Numbered from the stretch's first letter, positions 44,358 through 54,913 are shown. The stretch: 64,000 bases of DNA from Seonamhaeicola aphaedonensis (GCF_003386195.1 NZ_QRDX01000009.1:1-64000); one strand, 5' to 3'. Numbers and translations are program-made. Notes: generated by a model not told the origin, from the letters alone.

Positions 44358-46574
44358 TTACCCTACAACTTCTTTACTTTGTAAATTATTCATAAAGGGT
44401 AATTTATATAAACGTTGCCCTGTTGCCTTATAAATAGCATTGGCAACAGCGCCCCCAACAGGTGGTAATGTTGGCTCTCCTAAGCCTGTTGGCGCAATAT
44501 CACTTTTAGCAAAATGAACATCTACTTCTGGTGTTTGACCCATTCTTATTAATTGATAGCTACTAAAATTATTGGCCGAGGGTACACCGTCTTTGAAGCT
44601 AAAATCTGCATACATGGCATGCCCTATACCATCCAAAACACCACCTTTAGCTTGATTTAGTGCACCTAGAGGATTCACCACAATACCACAATCTATAGCG
44701 CAAGTAACCTTTTTAATAACTGGCATGCCGTTATCTAAAATCACATCTGCTACTTCAGCAACATGTGTGTTATGACAATAATATACTGATAAGCCTTGGT
44801 AAACACCTTCTGTAGTCTTTCCGTAATTAGATTTTTCAACTACCATTTGTAAAACACCTTGTAATCTTTCTGGACTATAATCTATTTTTGGATTAGGATT
44901 CTTTTTTACGTTATCTAACAAGTCCATGTGTAATTGTACTCGGTCTACCTCCATTTCTTCAGCTAATTCATCAAAAAAACTTTGCTCTGCAATGGCTAAG
45001 AAATTAGTATATGGGGCTCTCCACGCACCTGTTGTTATATTACTTCTTAAAGGAACACTATCTACTTGATAATTTGCAATGGCACCCGCTGGAAAAAAGT
45101 TAGGTACCAAACCATACATATTTCCATTAACACAAGCTTCTTTAAGATGATATCCTGTAAGTTTTCCGTCCTTTATTGATGCCGCAATTTTGTATTTACA
45201 GGCTGGACGATATACTCCAGTAGTCATATCGTCTTCTCTAGTAGATACCATTTTTACTGGCATTTTAATTTTATCGGCAATTTCGACTGCTTCCATAACA
45301 TAATCGTTATATAAACGCCTTCCAAAACCTCCACCCATTCTAGTAAGATCAACATGAATATCCTCTAAGGGTCTACCCAACAAACTTGCCACAGCATTAG
45401 CAGCGGATTCTGGAGTTTGAGTAGGACCTACTAGATGTACTTTTTCTGGAGTAACATTAGCGAAAAAATTCATAGGTTCCATGGGATTATGAGGTAAGAA
45501 TGTTGATTCATATATACGTTCAACAACCTTATCAGCCTCAGCAAAAGCTTTTTCAACATCGCCATCCTTACGTCTGGTTCTAAACTTTTTGCCATTTAAG
45601 AGACCTAATAATTTTTCATCGTGTTCTTTTGTACTTTCTAAATCAGAATCAGTTTTCCAAGTGGTTTTGACAGCCTTTGCTCCTTTAATAGCATCCCAAG
45701 TTGTTTTACCTACTACAACAACCTTATCTGTTGTACTTAACTTAACACTCCAGTTTGGTTTGGCTTCACTCAACATGTTTCTTGCTTTTTCGCCAATTGT
45801 AATCACATCGATTACTCCGGGCATTCCTTTGGCTTTTGTGGCATCAAAAGATTCTAAAACTTGACCAAATGCTGGCGGACGTATAACTGAAGCATACACC
45901 ATGCCTTCTTCTTTATAATCTAATCCAAATAATGGTTTTCCTGTAATAATTTTATCAATATCAACATTGGCTGTTTTTGTACCGATAATAGTGAAATCTT
46001 GAGGGTCTTTTAAACTTACATTTTCTGGAACTTCTAACTGAGCTGCCTCTAAAACCACTTCGCCATAGCCTAAAGTGTCTCCATTAGCATTTGTAATGAA
46101 ACCTTGTTTTGCCTTACATGTTGAGGCATCTACCCCCCATCTTGCTGCTGCTGCATTGACTAACATTTGTTTTGCAGTAGCTCCTGTTTGACGTAAAGGT
46201 TCCCAATTCCTTCTTAAAGACTGACTACCTCCTGCCGTTTGGTTTCTATAATTTTCAGTATCTAATGGCGCTTGAACCACATATACATCGTCCCAAGGCA
46301 CATCCAACTCCTCTGCTATGAGCATTGGCATTGAGGTTTTTACTCCTTGACCAATCTCCGGATTCGTTGCAAAAATTGTTACTTTACCTTCCTCTGAAAT
46401 TTTTATAAAAGCGTTGAAATCGTTGTAATTTAATTGACTTAAATCAATAGGCATTTTAACATTTTCCTTACAAGCATTAAATAAGTTAAAACCTATTAAA
46501 ATACCGCCACTAGCCAAAGCAGAGGTTTTTAAAAATGATCGTCTACTAAATAGTATTTTATTTGAAGTTTTCAT
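44358..46574 (-). CDS. Molybdenum hydroxylase large subunit (isoquinoline 1-oxidoreductase IorB-like)
   Basis: 738 residues. The N-terminal RRSFLKTSALASGGILIGF (twin-Arg motif) followed by Cys suggests Tat export and lipid or other anchoring. The body has the two xanthine-oxidase-type Mo domains (GGSQSLRRNWEPLRQTGA, LTRMGGGFGRRLYNDYV, GEPTLPPVGGAVANAI). It belongs to the IorB/aldehyde-oxidase-like group of periplasmic Mo enzymes that oxidise aldehydes or N-heterocycles with a partner [2Fe-2S] subunit encoded 16 bases upstream. Substrate unknown. Confidence 0.85.
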   Translation of the reverse strand: MKTSNKILFSRRSFLKTSALASGGILIGFNLFNACKENVKMPIDLSQLNYNDFNAFIKISEEGKVTIFATNPEIGQGVKTSMPMLIAEELDVPWDDVYVVQAPLDTENYRNQTAGGSQSLRRNWEPLRQTGATAKQMLVNAAAARWGVDASTCKAKQGFITNANGDTLGYGEVVLEAAQLEVPENVSLKDPQDFTIIGTKTANVDIDKIITGKPLFGLDYKEEGMVYASVIRPPAFGQVLESFDATKAKGMPGVIDVITIGEKARNMLSEAKPNWSVKLSTTDKVVVVGKTTWDAIKGAKAVKTTWKTDSDLESTKEHDEKLLGLLNGKKFRTRRKDGDVEKAFAEADKVVERIYESTFLPHNPMEPMNFFANVTPEKVHLVGPTQTPESAANAVASLLGRPLEDIHVDLTRMGGGFGRRLYNDYVMEAVEIADKIKMPVKMVSTREDDMTTGVYRPACKYKIAASIKDGKLTGYHLKEACVNGNMYGLVPNFFPAGAIANYQVDSVPLRSNITTGAWRAPYTNFLAIAEQSFFDELAEEMEVDRVQLHMDLLDNVKKNPNPKIDYSPERLQGVLQMVVEKSNYGKTTEGVYQGLSVYYCHNTHVAEVADVILDNGMPVIKKVTCAIDCGIVVNPLGALNQAKGGVLDGIGHAMYADFSFKDGVPSANNFSSYQLIRMGQTPEVDVHFAKSDIAPTGLGEPTLPPVGGAVANAIYKATGQRLYKLPFMNNLQSKEVVG

Positions 46575-46590
46575 GATTAGTATAGGTTGG

Positions 46591-47052
46591 TTAACTCATT
46601 TTTTTTGCTGCCACTTTTACGGCTTCCTCAATGCTCCTGTATGATGCGCATCTGCAAATATTTCCGTTCATTGCATTTCTTATCGCTTCACTAGAAGGGT
46701 TTGTGTTTTTTTCTAGAAAGGCCGCGGCTGTCATAATTTGCCCGCTTTGACAATAACCACATTGTGGTACATCAATAGCTTTCCAAGCCTCTTGAACGGG
46801 ATGATCTCCATGTTCTGAAAGTCCTTCAATGGTAGTTATATTCATGCCTTCGGCTTGAGACACCTGAAGCAAACAACTTCTATTAGCTATACCATCGGTG
46901 TGAACAGTACAAGCACCGCATTGCCCAATACCGCAGCTATATTTAGTACCTAAAAGATTTAGTTGATCTCTTAACACCCAAAGCAAAGGGGTATCCATAT
47001 CGGCCTCTACCGTATAGCTTTTATTGTTGATTTTTAAGTTGAAAGTTGGCAT
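46591..47052 (-). CDS. Molybdenum hydroxylase [2Fe-2S] subunit (IorA-like)
   Basis: 153 residues. First cluster YSCGIGQCGACTVHTDG with a later C (NRSC), second cluster QCGYCQSGQI and GNICRCASY: the two [2Fe-2S] domains of the xanthine-oxidase family small subunit. It has no signal peptide and could be carried out with the Tat signal of the large subunit. First gene of the pair; an inverted repeat overlaps its probable promoter. Confidence 0.92.
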   Translation of the reverse strand: MPTFNLKINNKSYTVEADMDTPLLWVLRDQLNLLGTKYSCGIGQCGACTVHTDGIANRSCLLQVSQAEGMNITTIEGLSEHGDHPVQEAWKAIDVPQCGYCQSGQIMTAAAFLEKNTNPSSEAIRNAMNGNICRCASYRSIEEAVKVAAKKMS

Positions 47053-47071
47053 AATTTAGAATTTGGATAAA

Positions 47072-47090
47072 AGTTACTAAAATTGTAACT
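47072..47090. promoter_or_regulatory. Inverted repeat at the iorA-like promoter
   Basis: AGTTAC-N7-GTAACT, 20-38 bases upstream of the start. On the minus strand the right arm runs into TAACTTTT, a one-mismatch TAnnTTTG box, so a bound protein would cover the promoter. Confidence 0.4.
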
Positions 47091-47166
47091 AAACCTAGTA
47101 CTAAACTTATGATTTTAACAGTGGCTTAACTAAACAAAAATTAATCCAGAGGGTGCTTGTGTTACC

Positions 47167-48129
47167 CTAATCATTAGAATTTATAAATTCTAATGCACGA
47201 CGCTCATTATAGTAAATATTCTTTTTGTCAATAAAAGCCACATGCCCGCCATGAGTAGGCATTTCTAAAAAGATATTAGATTGCTCTTTAGCCTCTTTAA
47301 CGGGATAACATTCTGGCGATAAAAAAGAATCGTTTAACGCGTTAATTATAAGGGTTGGGATTTTTATGTTGGGGATAAACTGTAAGCCACTACATTTTTG
47401 ATAATAGTCTGAGGCATCTTTGAAACCGTGTACTTTGGAGGTGTAAACATTATCAAAATCTCTTAACGTTTTAATAGTATTCAAAACCTCTTTAGGAATC
47501 GTCTCAGGGTACTTTTCTAATTTAGTTTTTAATCGTCCTTTTAAATGATTTAAAAACCTTACAGCATAAGGTAAATTTTTAATCTTGTGAAGTTCTATGC
47601 ATGAGCCATTTAAATCACATGGTACAGAAATACAAACAGCAGCTTTAATTTCAGTTGGTAAACTATTTCCCTCTCCTAAAAATTTGAGAATCATATTTGC
47701 ACCAAGACTTATACCTTTTAAATAAATACTTGCGTAACTTTTTGTTGAAATTATATTCTGAACGACCTCATACAAATCTTCTGTTGCTCCAGAATGGTAA
47801 CTTCTTAGTTTTAGGTTATCTTCTCCGCTGCAACCTCTAAAATTCACGGAGACAGTATCAATATTATTGTTGTTAAAATGTTTAGCTGCACCTAACATAT
47901 AGGGACGCTTACTATCACCTTCTAAACCGTGTAAAAGAATTACGAGTTTGTCTGTTTTTTGCATTGAATAACTCCAATCTAAATCCAAAAAATCACCATC
48001 AGACAATATAATGCGTTCACGATCCTGCACTACATTATTAACCCTTCTAAACAGCCCAGAATAAACTGTGGCTATAAAACCATTTTTAAATAAAATTGGA
48101 GCTTTGTAATTAGATTGTAATACAGGCAT
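47167..48129 (-). CDS. YheT-family alpha/beta hydrolase
   Basis: 320 residues. LLHGLEGDSKRPY for the oxyanion region, nucleophile elbow KGISLGANM, later catalytic Asp (NALNDSFLSPEC) and His (PTHGGHVAF) complete the triad of the YheT/EMB8 family. Overlaps the adenine deaminase stop by one base. Substrate unknown; probably esterase. Confidence 0.87.
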   Translation of the reverse strand: MPVLQSNYKAPILFKNGFIATVYSGLFRRVNNVVQDRERIILSDGDFLDLDWSYSMQKTDKLVILLHGLEGDSKRPYMLGAAKHFNNNNIDTVSVNFRGCSGEDNLKLRSYHSGATEDLYEVVQNIISTKSYASIYLKGISLGANMILKFLGEGNSLPTEIKAAVCISVPCDLNGSCIELHKIKNLPYAVRFLNHLKGRLKTKLEKYPETIPKEVLNTIKTLRDFDNVYTSKVHGFKDASDYYQKCSGLQFIPNIKIPTLIINALNDSFLSPECYPVKEAKEQSNIFLEMPTHGGHVAFIDKKNIYYNERRALEFINSND

Positions 48130-49772
48130 TAATTAACTTCTAAAGAGGTAAATTTAAAATCAGTTCCATTAAACAAGCCTTTATCACTCAATTTTAACGA
48201 TGGAATAACTAATAATGCCATAAAAGAAAGGGTCATGTAAGGAGCGTTTAGCTTACTACCCAGTTCTTTAGTCATTACATCTAATTTTTGATAAGTCTCA
48301 GCCACTTCTTCTGCACTTCTATCACTCATAATTCCAGCTACAGGTAGCGGTAAAATTTTTTCTTCGGAATTACTCACAGCGCAAATTCCACCTTTATTTT
48401 CAATTATAAGATTAACGGCTTTACAAATAGCTTCATCGGAAACACCAACCGCAATAATATTATGTGAGTCATGACCAACAGATGATGCTATAGCACCTTC
48501 TTTTAATCCAAAATTTTTAATAAATGCTATGGCAGGCTTATCTTCATTATCATTAGAATGATAACGATTCACTACAGTCATTTTTAAAATATCTTCATCA
48601 ATATTTGAAACTATATTTCCATTATCTATGTTGGAGTTTGCAATAATTTCATTAGTAACTAATTGACCTTCTAAGGCTTCAATGACCCTAATTTGTTTTG
48701 TCTCTGATTCTATTCTAAAATCGGAAACCTGTTTTGTTTTACATTTAAAATTATTGATTGGTTTTACAAGTTCGGTTTGAATAAATGTCAACCCTTTATC
48801 GTAGACCAATTTACCATTTATAAATGTTTGAATTGTTTTGAAATTAACCAAATCTTCAACAACTATAAAATCAGCAAAGTCTCCTTCTTTAAGTAATCCA
48901 ACATCCAAATTATAATGTTCAACAGGATTTATGCAAGCTACTTGCAGTATCTTGAAAATATCGATTCCTTTCGAAACCGCCCTTGCACACAGATTATTTA
49001 TATGACTTAGCATTAAATCATCTGGATGCTTATCATCACTGCAGAACATCAAACGCTCATAATACTTTGGCAACAAACTAATTAAGGCCTCAAAATTTTT
49101 AGCAGCACTACCCTCTCTTATTAGTACTTTCATACCTTTTTGAAGTTTTTCTAAGGCCTCATCATAAGTAAAACATTCATGGTCTGTAGATATACCTGCT
49201 GAAATGTATTTTGTTAAATTATCACCAACCAAACCTGGTGCATGACCATCAATAGGTTTATTGAAATGTTTAGCCCAATGCAATTTTTTTAAAACCTCAT
49301 CATCATCAAAAATTACCCCCGGGTAATTCATCATTTCTGTTAAATATTTGATATTTGGATTTTGAAGAAGTTCTTTAACATCGTTGGAGTTGATGGTAGC
49401 ACCTGCCGATTCAAAAGTTGTAGCAGGCACACAAGAGGGAGCCCCAAAATTAAATTTTAAAGGCACCTGTTTTCCGCTTTCAATCATGAAGTGTACACCC
49501 TCTAATCCACAGACATTGGCAATCTCATGGGGATCTGATACGGTGGCAACTGTACCATGTTTTACTGCTATTTTTGCAAACTCACTAGGCACCAACATGG
49601 AACTTTCAATATGAATATGAGCATCTATAAAGCCAGGTAAAATATAGGTTTCAACATCATGATACTTTTCTTTAATAGAAACAATTCTATCATGTTTAAC
49701 GGTTATTTCTCCTTTAAAGATGCGTTTGTTTTGTATGTCTACTATATTTCCTTGAAGTTTCAAAAGGCTCAT
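48129..49772 (-). CDS. ade: Adenine deaminase
   Basis: 547 residues. Amidohydrolase metal motif DAHIHIESS at about residue 60, [17 protein letters not shown] and [12 protein letters not shown], then the C-terminal domain typical of Ade (NGGICAVSN-like region). Converts adenine to hypoxanthine in purine salvage. Full-length. Confidence 0.93.
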   Translation of the reverse strand: MSLLKLQGNIVDIQNKRIFKGEITVKHDRIVSIKEKYHDVETYILPGFIDAHIHIESSMLVPSEFAKIAVKHGTVATVSDPHEIANVCGLEGVHFMIESGKQVPLKFNFGAPSCVPATTFESAGATINSNDVKELLQNPNIKYLTEMMNYPGVIFDDDEVLKKLHWAKHFNKPIDGHAPGLVGDNLTKYISAGISTDHECFTYDEALEKLQKGMKVLIREGSAAKNFEALISLLPKYYERLMFCSDDKHPDDLMLSHINNLCARAVSKGIDIFKILQVACINPVEHYNLDVGLLKEGDFADFIVVEDLVNFKTIQTFINGKLVYDKGLTFIQTELVKPINNFKCKTKQVSDFRIESETKQIRVIEALEGQLVTNEIIANSNIDNGNIVSNIDEDILKMTVVNRYHSNDNEDKPAIAFIKNFGLKEGAIASSVGHDSHNIIAVGVSDEAICKAVNLIIENKGGICAVSNSEEKILPLPVAGIMSDRSAEEVAETYQKLDVMTKELGSKLNAPYMTLSFMALLVIPSLKLSDKGLFNGTDFKFTSLEVN

Positions 49773-49816
49773 GCTTTACATGTAAAATAATTCAAATCTG
49801 CTTTATTATATGTACC

Positions 49817-51139
49817 CTATTTTAATTCGATTTTGAGAATTTCTTTTGTCTCTTTTGTTACCCTATACCGATTATCGGCTCTTCGGTTTATAATCCAAAC
49901 AATATTATTATCTGAACACAATAACAAAGTACTTTCTTTATCTAAAAGTGACAGTTTTTCGTCCTTGAAATATTTACTTACTTTTTTTCTTCCCTTCATT
50001 CCAAATGGGTAAAATAGATCACCCACCTTCCACTGCCTTATTAACAATGGAAATTTCAATAGAGCTCTATCTACATAAATAGATGTTGCACTATTATCAG
50101 AAATTTCATCAATTGAAGAAAAACATATAAGCCCAAAAGGCGTTTCAATTTCTTCACTAATATCATTTACAAGAATTTCAACGAGTTCACTGGGAATAAT
50201 TTCACTTAATAAAAGATTATTTCGATGTTTAATTAACCTGTGTGTATTAGATAATATATACTTACCAGATTGTGCATCTAACAGATTTAAAGCATCATTC
50301 CATTCTGTAAACCCATAATCTTTGAATGTTTCGAACAAATAGGCCCTTGGGTTGTTTTGCTTTTTAAATTCAGATATCTTGAAGACCATTTTATTTTCTT
50401 CCATACTAACTACAGCCTCTTGAAAAAACTGCTCTAAATGATCCTCTACAATATCAGTGGCATCACTAAGATTATTAATAGTACTTTGATAACTTTGAAG
50501 TAAACTTGGGTTTATTTCTTTCAAAATAGGAATCACCTCATGCCGTAATTTATTCCGCAAATATTTGGTTGATGCGTTACTACTATCTACCCGCCACACT
50601 AATTCATTGGCTTTGGCATAATCTACTATTTGCTCTCTTGAAAACGGTAATAAAGGACGGACAAATTTATTATTAATAGGTGGTATTCCTGTTAAACCAT
50701 CCAATCCTGTTCCTCTGGAAAAATTAATTAAAAACGTTTCCAAATTATCATCAGCATGGTGCGCTGTTAAAATGTAATCGAATTTTAGTTGTTGCGCCAG
50801 TTCATCAAACCAAAAATAACGCAATTCACGTGCCGCCATTTGTACAGATATTTTATACTGATTGGCATATCCTTGGGTATCAAAACTTTCTGTAAACGCC
50901 TCAATATCTAAGCTATCAGCCAATTGAATTACGAAATCTTCATCACCATCACTCTCCTTTCCGCGTAAGTTAAAATTACAGTGAGCTAAGGCCATATTTA
51001 AACTTAATTCATGACACAAATGCACAAGTACCACACTGTCAATACCTCCAGAAATAGCAATTAACAGCCTGCTTTCTTTTAAAAAAGCAAGATTATTACT
51101 TATGTGATTTTTGAAAATATTAAACAAGTCTTTAGTCAT
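49817..51139 (-). CDS. tilS: tRNA(Ile)-lysidine synthase
   Basis: 440 residues. P-loop LLIAISGGIDSVVLVHL (SGGxDS) at the N-terminus, LTAHHADDNLETFLI and GTGLDGLTGIPP, then a C-terminal TilS domain (GRKKVSKYFKDEKL). It attaches lysine to C34 of tRNA(Ile) CAU. Essential housekeeping gene. Confidence 0.94.
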   Translation of the reverse strand: MTKDLFNIFKNHISNNLAFLKESRLLIAISGGIDSVVLVHLCHELSLNMALAHCNFNLRGKESDGDEDFVIQLADSLDIEAFTESFDTQGYANQYKISVQMAARELRYFWFDELAQQLKFDYILTAHHADDNLETFLINFSRGTGLDGLTGIPPINNKFVRPLLPFSREQIVDYAKANELVWRVDSSNASTKYLRNKLRHEVIPILKEINPSLLQSYQSTINNLSDATDIVEDHLEQFFQEAVVSMEENKMVFKISEFKKQNNPRAYLFETFKDYGFTEWNDALNLLDAQSGKYILSNTHRLIKHRNNLLLSEIIPSELVEILVNDISEEIETPFGLICFSSIDEISDNSATSIYVDRALLKFPLLIRQWKVGDLFYPFGMKGRKKVSKYFKDEKLSLLDKESTLLLCSDNNIVWIINRRADNRYRVTKETKEILKIELK

Positions 51140-51152
51140 TAGGCACTAGGGA

Positions 51153-51506
51153 TTAGTTAGCTAACTTTTTTATCAAAACATTTAACATTTTTTCTATTTC
51201 AACTGATAAATTAACCACATCAATTAAATCATCCTTATCAATAAATTCAAGATTTACAGCAATTTGAAGTTGAGTTTGCATTTCAAATAAAGACCCCCTG
51301 GAAATTTGTAGAAATCTTGCATAATCGTTTGTGTATTTTCTACCATAACCTTCGGCAATGTTGGAAGGAATTGAAATTGAACTCCTTTTCAATTGAGAAA
51401 TCAAACTATATTTTTCATCCTCTGGAAATTGCTTTACAAGCTTATAAACAAGAGTAACTAAATCTATCGATTTTTGCCAGACTATTAAATCTCTGTAACT
51501 CTTCAT
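51153..51506 (-). CDS. Four-helix bundle protein, third copy
   Basis: 117 residues. MKSYRDLIVWQKSIDLVTLVY, LKRSSISIPSNIAEGYGRK and ISRGSLFEMQTQLQIA are the canonical S23/four-helix-bundle form, better conserved than the copy at 26719. It sits between tilS (13 bases) and the pabB-like gene, with degenerate repetitive flanks (GGCACTAGGGATTAG type). Confidence 0.87.
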   Translation of the reverse strand: MKSYRDLIVWQKSIDLVTLVYKLVKQFPEDEKYSLISQLKRSSISIPSNIAEGYGRKYTNDYARFLQISRGSLFEMQTQLQIAVNLEFIDKDDLIDVVNLSVEIEKMLNVLIKKLAN

Positions 51507-51560
51507 ACTACAAACTTACAACTTTTGCTTATGCCTTTTGCCTTTTTTCTTCTGACCATA

Positions 51561-52883
51561 TTAGTTTTCCAACACCTCTCGCATCGCTTTAGCTTTTACC
51601 AAACACTCTTCGTATTCCTTTAAAGGATTACTTTTAGAGGTTATAGCACTTCCCACTGAGTAGGACACGAATTTTTTTGAAGCATTGTAAAGTATACTCC
51701 TGATAACCACATTAAAATCGAAATCGCTGGTAGGTGTAAAATATCCAATAGCTCCAGAGTACAAACCGCGCTTTGTTTCTTCTAATTTTTCAATGATTTG
51801 CATGGCTGAAATTTTAGGAGCACCCGTCATACTTCCCATTGGGAATGTACTCTTTATAATATCTACAGCATGTGTTACAGGGTCTACCACTGAAACTACC
51901 GTTGATATCATTTGGTGAACCTGCTCAAATGTGTAAACTTTACAAAGTTCTTCTACTTTTACACTGCCCTTTAATGCCATTCTTGATAAATCATTACGAA
52001 CCAAATCTACAATCATGATATTTTCACTACGTTCTTTTAAGTCGTTTTCTAAATTGATTTTTAATGTTTGGTCCTCCGCGGCATTATCGGACCGTTTCGC
52101 GGTTCCTTTTATAGGTTGTGATACAATGGTCTTACCCTGCTTTTGCAAATAGCGCTCAGGAGACGCACTTAAAACATATTTATCATGAAACTTAATGTAC
52201 GAGGCAAATGGTGGTTTAGATATTTCATTGAGTTTGAAATATGTTTCCAACGGATTAATTTGAGTGTTTTCAGCATAAAACTCCTGACAAAAATTAGCTT
52301 CGTAAATGTCTCCTCGGTGAATATGATTCAACATGGTGTTCACTTTTTCGAAATATTCATCTTTATGAATGCGAAGCTTAATTTTTATCTCTTCTGGGAT
52401 TCTTCGCCTTTCGACTGTACTTGAGATAATATACTTAGGGTGACATTCATCTTCTTTTTCAATATCCCTTAAGTCTTCTTCAAACTCATCAGCAATAAAA
52501 TTTAAATATTGAACTTCAACAGAATCATTCTTGATTAAAAAAAGTTTTTTAGGTTGAAAAAAATATAAATCTGGAAAACCTAAGCCATCAAAATTATTCG
52601 AAGATAACTTTTCAACATCATTTTTCAAATCGTAGGTCAAATAACCAAAAATCCAATCTTTAGTAGCGGATTGATACTCCTTCAATTTATTAAAAGCATC
52701 CTCATAATTCGATTGAATACTTGTAAATCCATCAACTGCAAGAATAGCATCGTAATTAGAATAATTATGATGGTAGTTATTAGAATCTAGCCAAACAACA
52801 TCGTTAAATTGTTGTGCCCAATGCAATAATTGTTTCTTAAAACTAATAACGTTTTTTGGCTGGTATGTTGCTATGGTTCTCAA
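51561..52883 (-). CDS. pabB: Aminodeoxychorismate/anthranilate synthase component I
   Basis: 440 residues. Chorismate-binding motifs: DIYEANFCQEFYAE, YVLSASPERYL, QPIKGTAKR, IMIVDLVRNDLSRM, FPMGSMTGAPKISAMQII, LYSGAIGYF and a final DEYEE-like ECLVKA segment. The start codon is TTG (no ATG in frame near the expected N-terminus). Either PabB (folate) or TrpE; absence of trp neighbours and the overall sequence favour PabB. Confidence 0.88.
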   Translation of the reverse strand: MRTIATYQPKNVISFKKQLLHWAQQFNDVVWLDSNNYHHNYSNYDAILAVDGFTSIQSNYEDAFNKLKEYQSATKDWIFGYLTYDLKNDVEKLSSNNFDGLGFPDLYFFQPKKLFLIKNDSVEVQYLNFIADEFEEDLRDIEKEDECHPKYIISSTVERRRIPEEIKIKLRIHKDEYFEKVNTMLNHIHRGDIYEANFCQEFYAENTQINPLETYFKLNEISKPPFASYIKFHDKYVLSASPERYLQKQGKTIVSQPIKGTAKRSDNAAEDQTLKINLENDLKERSENIMIVDLVRNDLSRMALKGSVKVEELCKVYTFEQVHQMISTVVSVVDPVTHAVDIIKSTFPMGSMTGAPKISAMQIIEKLEETKRGLYSGAIGYFTPTSDFDFNVVIRSILYNASKKFVSYSVGSAITSKSNPLKEYEECLVKAKAMREVLEN

Positions 52884-52994
52884 AAGGATTGCAAATTACC
52901 GAAATTTAATGTTGAAATAAAACAAGATCTTTACTATACTTTGCACCGCAAAAGAATTCTTTCTATAATTAAGAATGTCCAATTTTAAAACACA

Positions 52995-53002
52995 TATCTT
53001 TG
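52995..53002 (+). promoter_or_regulatory. -7 box of the helicase gene
   Basis: TATCTTTG, exact TAnnTTTG, 20 bases upstream of the GTG start. No clear -33. Confidence 0.55.
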
Positions 53003-53021
53003 CGGCAATTAAACTTTTAAC

Positions 53022-54377
53022 GTGACCTTTCAAGATTTAAACCTAAATACGCCACTTTACAATGCCTTAGACGATTTGGGCTTTACCGTACCAACCCCTA
53101 TTCAGGAACAAGCTTTTAATGTGGTTAGCTCTGGTAGAGATGTTGTTGGAATAGCCCAAACTGGAACTGGAAAGACTTTTGCATACATGTTACCCATTCT
53201 TAAAAACTTGAAATTCTCAAAACAAGAAAATCCAAGAGTTTTGATTTTGGTTCCAACACGCGAATTAGTGGTACAAGTAGTTGAAGAAATTGAAAAACTT
53301 TCAAAGTACATCAACAACAGGGTTTTAGGGGTTTACGGAGGTACAAACATCAATACCCAAAAACAAGCAATTGCTGAAGGTTTAGACATTTTGGTGGCAA
53401 CTCCAGGTAGATTATATGATCTCGCTTTGAGTAGAGTTTTGCAATTAAAATCTATCCAGAAATTGGTTATAGATGAAGTTGATGTTATGTTGGACTTAGG
53501 GTTTAGACATCAATTAATTAACATCTTTGATTTACTTCCTGAGCGACGTCAAAATATCATGTTTTCAGCTACCATGACTCACGATGTTGATATTTTAATC
53601 AATGAATTTTTTAGAAACCCCATACGTGTTTCTGTGGCTGTTTCTGGAACACCGTTAGATAACATTTCTCAAAACAGATATAGCGTACCTAATTTCAATA
53701 CCAAAGTTAATTTATTGACCCATTTATTAAATAACTATGAAACTTTCAATAAGGTTTTAATTTTTGTGGCGTATAAACGAATGGCAGATCGTTTATTTGA
53801 AAATCTAAATACCATATTTAGAGACGAAGTTTGCGTAATTCACTCTAATAAAACTCAGAATTATCGCTTACGAAGCATTGAGGCTTTTAATGAAGGTGAA
53901 CATAGGATTTTAATTGCAACTGATGTGATGGCACGTGGACTTGATATTGATAACGTGTCTCATGTGATTAATTTTGACACCCCTGAGTATCCCGAAAACT
54001 ATATGCACCGTATTGGTAGAACGGGTCGTGCAAAACGTAAAGGGCGTTCATTAGTGTTTTCTACCGAAAAGGAACAAGAAGCCATTGAAGCTATTGAACG
54101 ATTAATGGATATGAAAATTCCATTATTAGAATTACCAGACGTAGTTGAAATCTCAACAGAACTCATTGAGGAGGAACGACCTGAAACAAAAGAACATTAC
54201 AACCCTTTAAAAAGAAGGCAAGACGAAGATGCTCCCGGTCCTGCATTCCATGAAAAGAAAGAAAAGAACAAAAAAGTAAACCAAGGCGGGTCCTATCGTA
54301 GAGAAATAGCTAAAAAGTATAAAAAACCGAAAACTAGAGGCGATAAGAATGCTAATAGGCGTAAAAACAGAAAATAG
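53022..54377 (+). CDS. DEAD-box ATP-dependent RNA helicase
   Basis: 451 residues, GTG start. Q motif (FTVPTPIQEQAF), motif I AQTGTGKT, motif Ia PTRELV, motif II written DEVD, motif III SAT, and HRIGRTGR near residue 325. The DEAD position reads DEVD, a common variant. A lysine/arginine-rich tail (about 385-451) probably binds RNA. Housekeeping; cold or ribosome-assembly helicase. Confidence 0.93.
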   Translation: MTFQDLNLNTPLYNALDDLGFTVPTPIQEQAFNVVSSGRDVVGIAQTGTGKTFAYMLPILKNLKFSKQENPRVLILVPTRELVVQVVEEIEKLSKYINNRVLGVYGGTNINTQKQAIAEGLDILVATPGRLYDLALSRVLQLKSIQKLVIDEVDVMLDLGFRHQLINIFDLLPERRQNIMFSATMTHDVDILINEFFRNPIRVSVAVSGTPLDNISQNRYSVPNFNTKVNLLTHLLNNYETFNKVLIFVAYKRMADRLFENLNTIFRDEVCVIHSNKTQNYRLRSIEAFNEGEHRILIATDVMARGLDIDNVSHVINFDTPEYPENYMHRIGRTGRAKRKGRSLVFSTEKEQEAIEAIERLMDMKIPLLELPDVVEISTELIEEERPETKEHYNPLKRRQDEDAPGPAFHEKKEKNKKVNQGGSYRREIAKKYKKPKTRGDKNANRRKNRK

Positions 54378-54528
54378 TTAATTCATACCAAAAGTTAATT
54401 ATAAAGAAGAACCTATTTCATAAAACAAATCGTTTTGGAATTATATGTTTTGTGAAAAACATTTAAAAATAAGAAAGCATATCAAATAATAAATATTTCT
54501 GTTTTTAATTTCAATAAAGTAATTTCAC

Positions 54529-54562
54529 AAAAAAAGACTGACTAAATTTAGACAGTCTTTTC
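54529..54562 (-). terminator. Terminator downstream of the small secreted-protein gene
   Basis: AAAGACTG (54533-54540) pairs with CAGTCTTT (54553-54560). On the minus strand a T run follows. It may also stop the convergent helicase transcript. Confidence 0.75.
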
Positions 54563-54589
54563 GATTTAACCTTTATGTTAGAAATTTAT

Positions 54590-54892
54590 TTAAGCTTTCT
54601 TTGCCTTATTGATTGTAGGGAATAACAATTTAATATTTTCAACATTTCTCTCTCTGTTAAAATATGTTCTTATATCGCTAGCAGTTCGAGCTATAGATGC
54701 CCTTAAATCTTCTTCACTAATTATTAATACTTCTTGATTAGTTTTTAGAGTATCATTAACAACCTTTACATTCTCTTTTGAAACAGAAACAGTTTTATTA
54801 GTTTCAATGTTTACCTCTATAGTAGTACTCTGAGCATGAGCAAAAGCAAAACTTAAAACTAACACTAATAACATGTAAACTCTTTTATTCAT
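54590..54892 (-). CDS. Small secreted protein of unknown function
   Basis: 100 residues from the ATG at 54892; a TTG 18 codons earlier gives an implausible N-terminus. Signal peptide MNKRVYMLLVLVLSFAFAHAQ. The mature part is short, with VEVNIET-like strands and a C-terminal helix region (DLRASIARTASDIRTYFN). No family recognised. Confidence 0.7.
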   Translation of the reverse strand: MNKRVYMLLVLVLSFAFAHAQSTTIEVNIETNKTVSVSKENVKVVNDTLKTNQEVLIISEEDLRASIARTASDIRTYFNRERNVENIKLLFPTINKAKKA

Positions 54893-54913
54893 GACTTGGG
54901 TTGTTTGTTGGTT

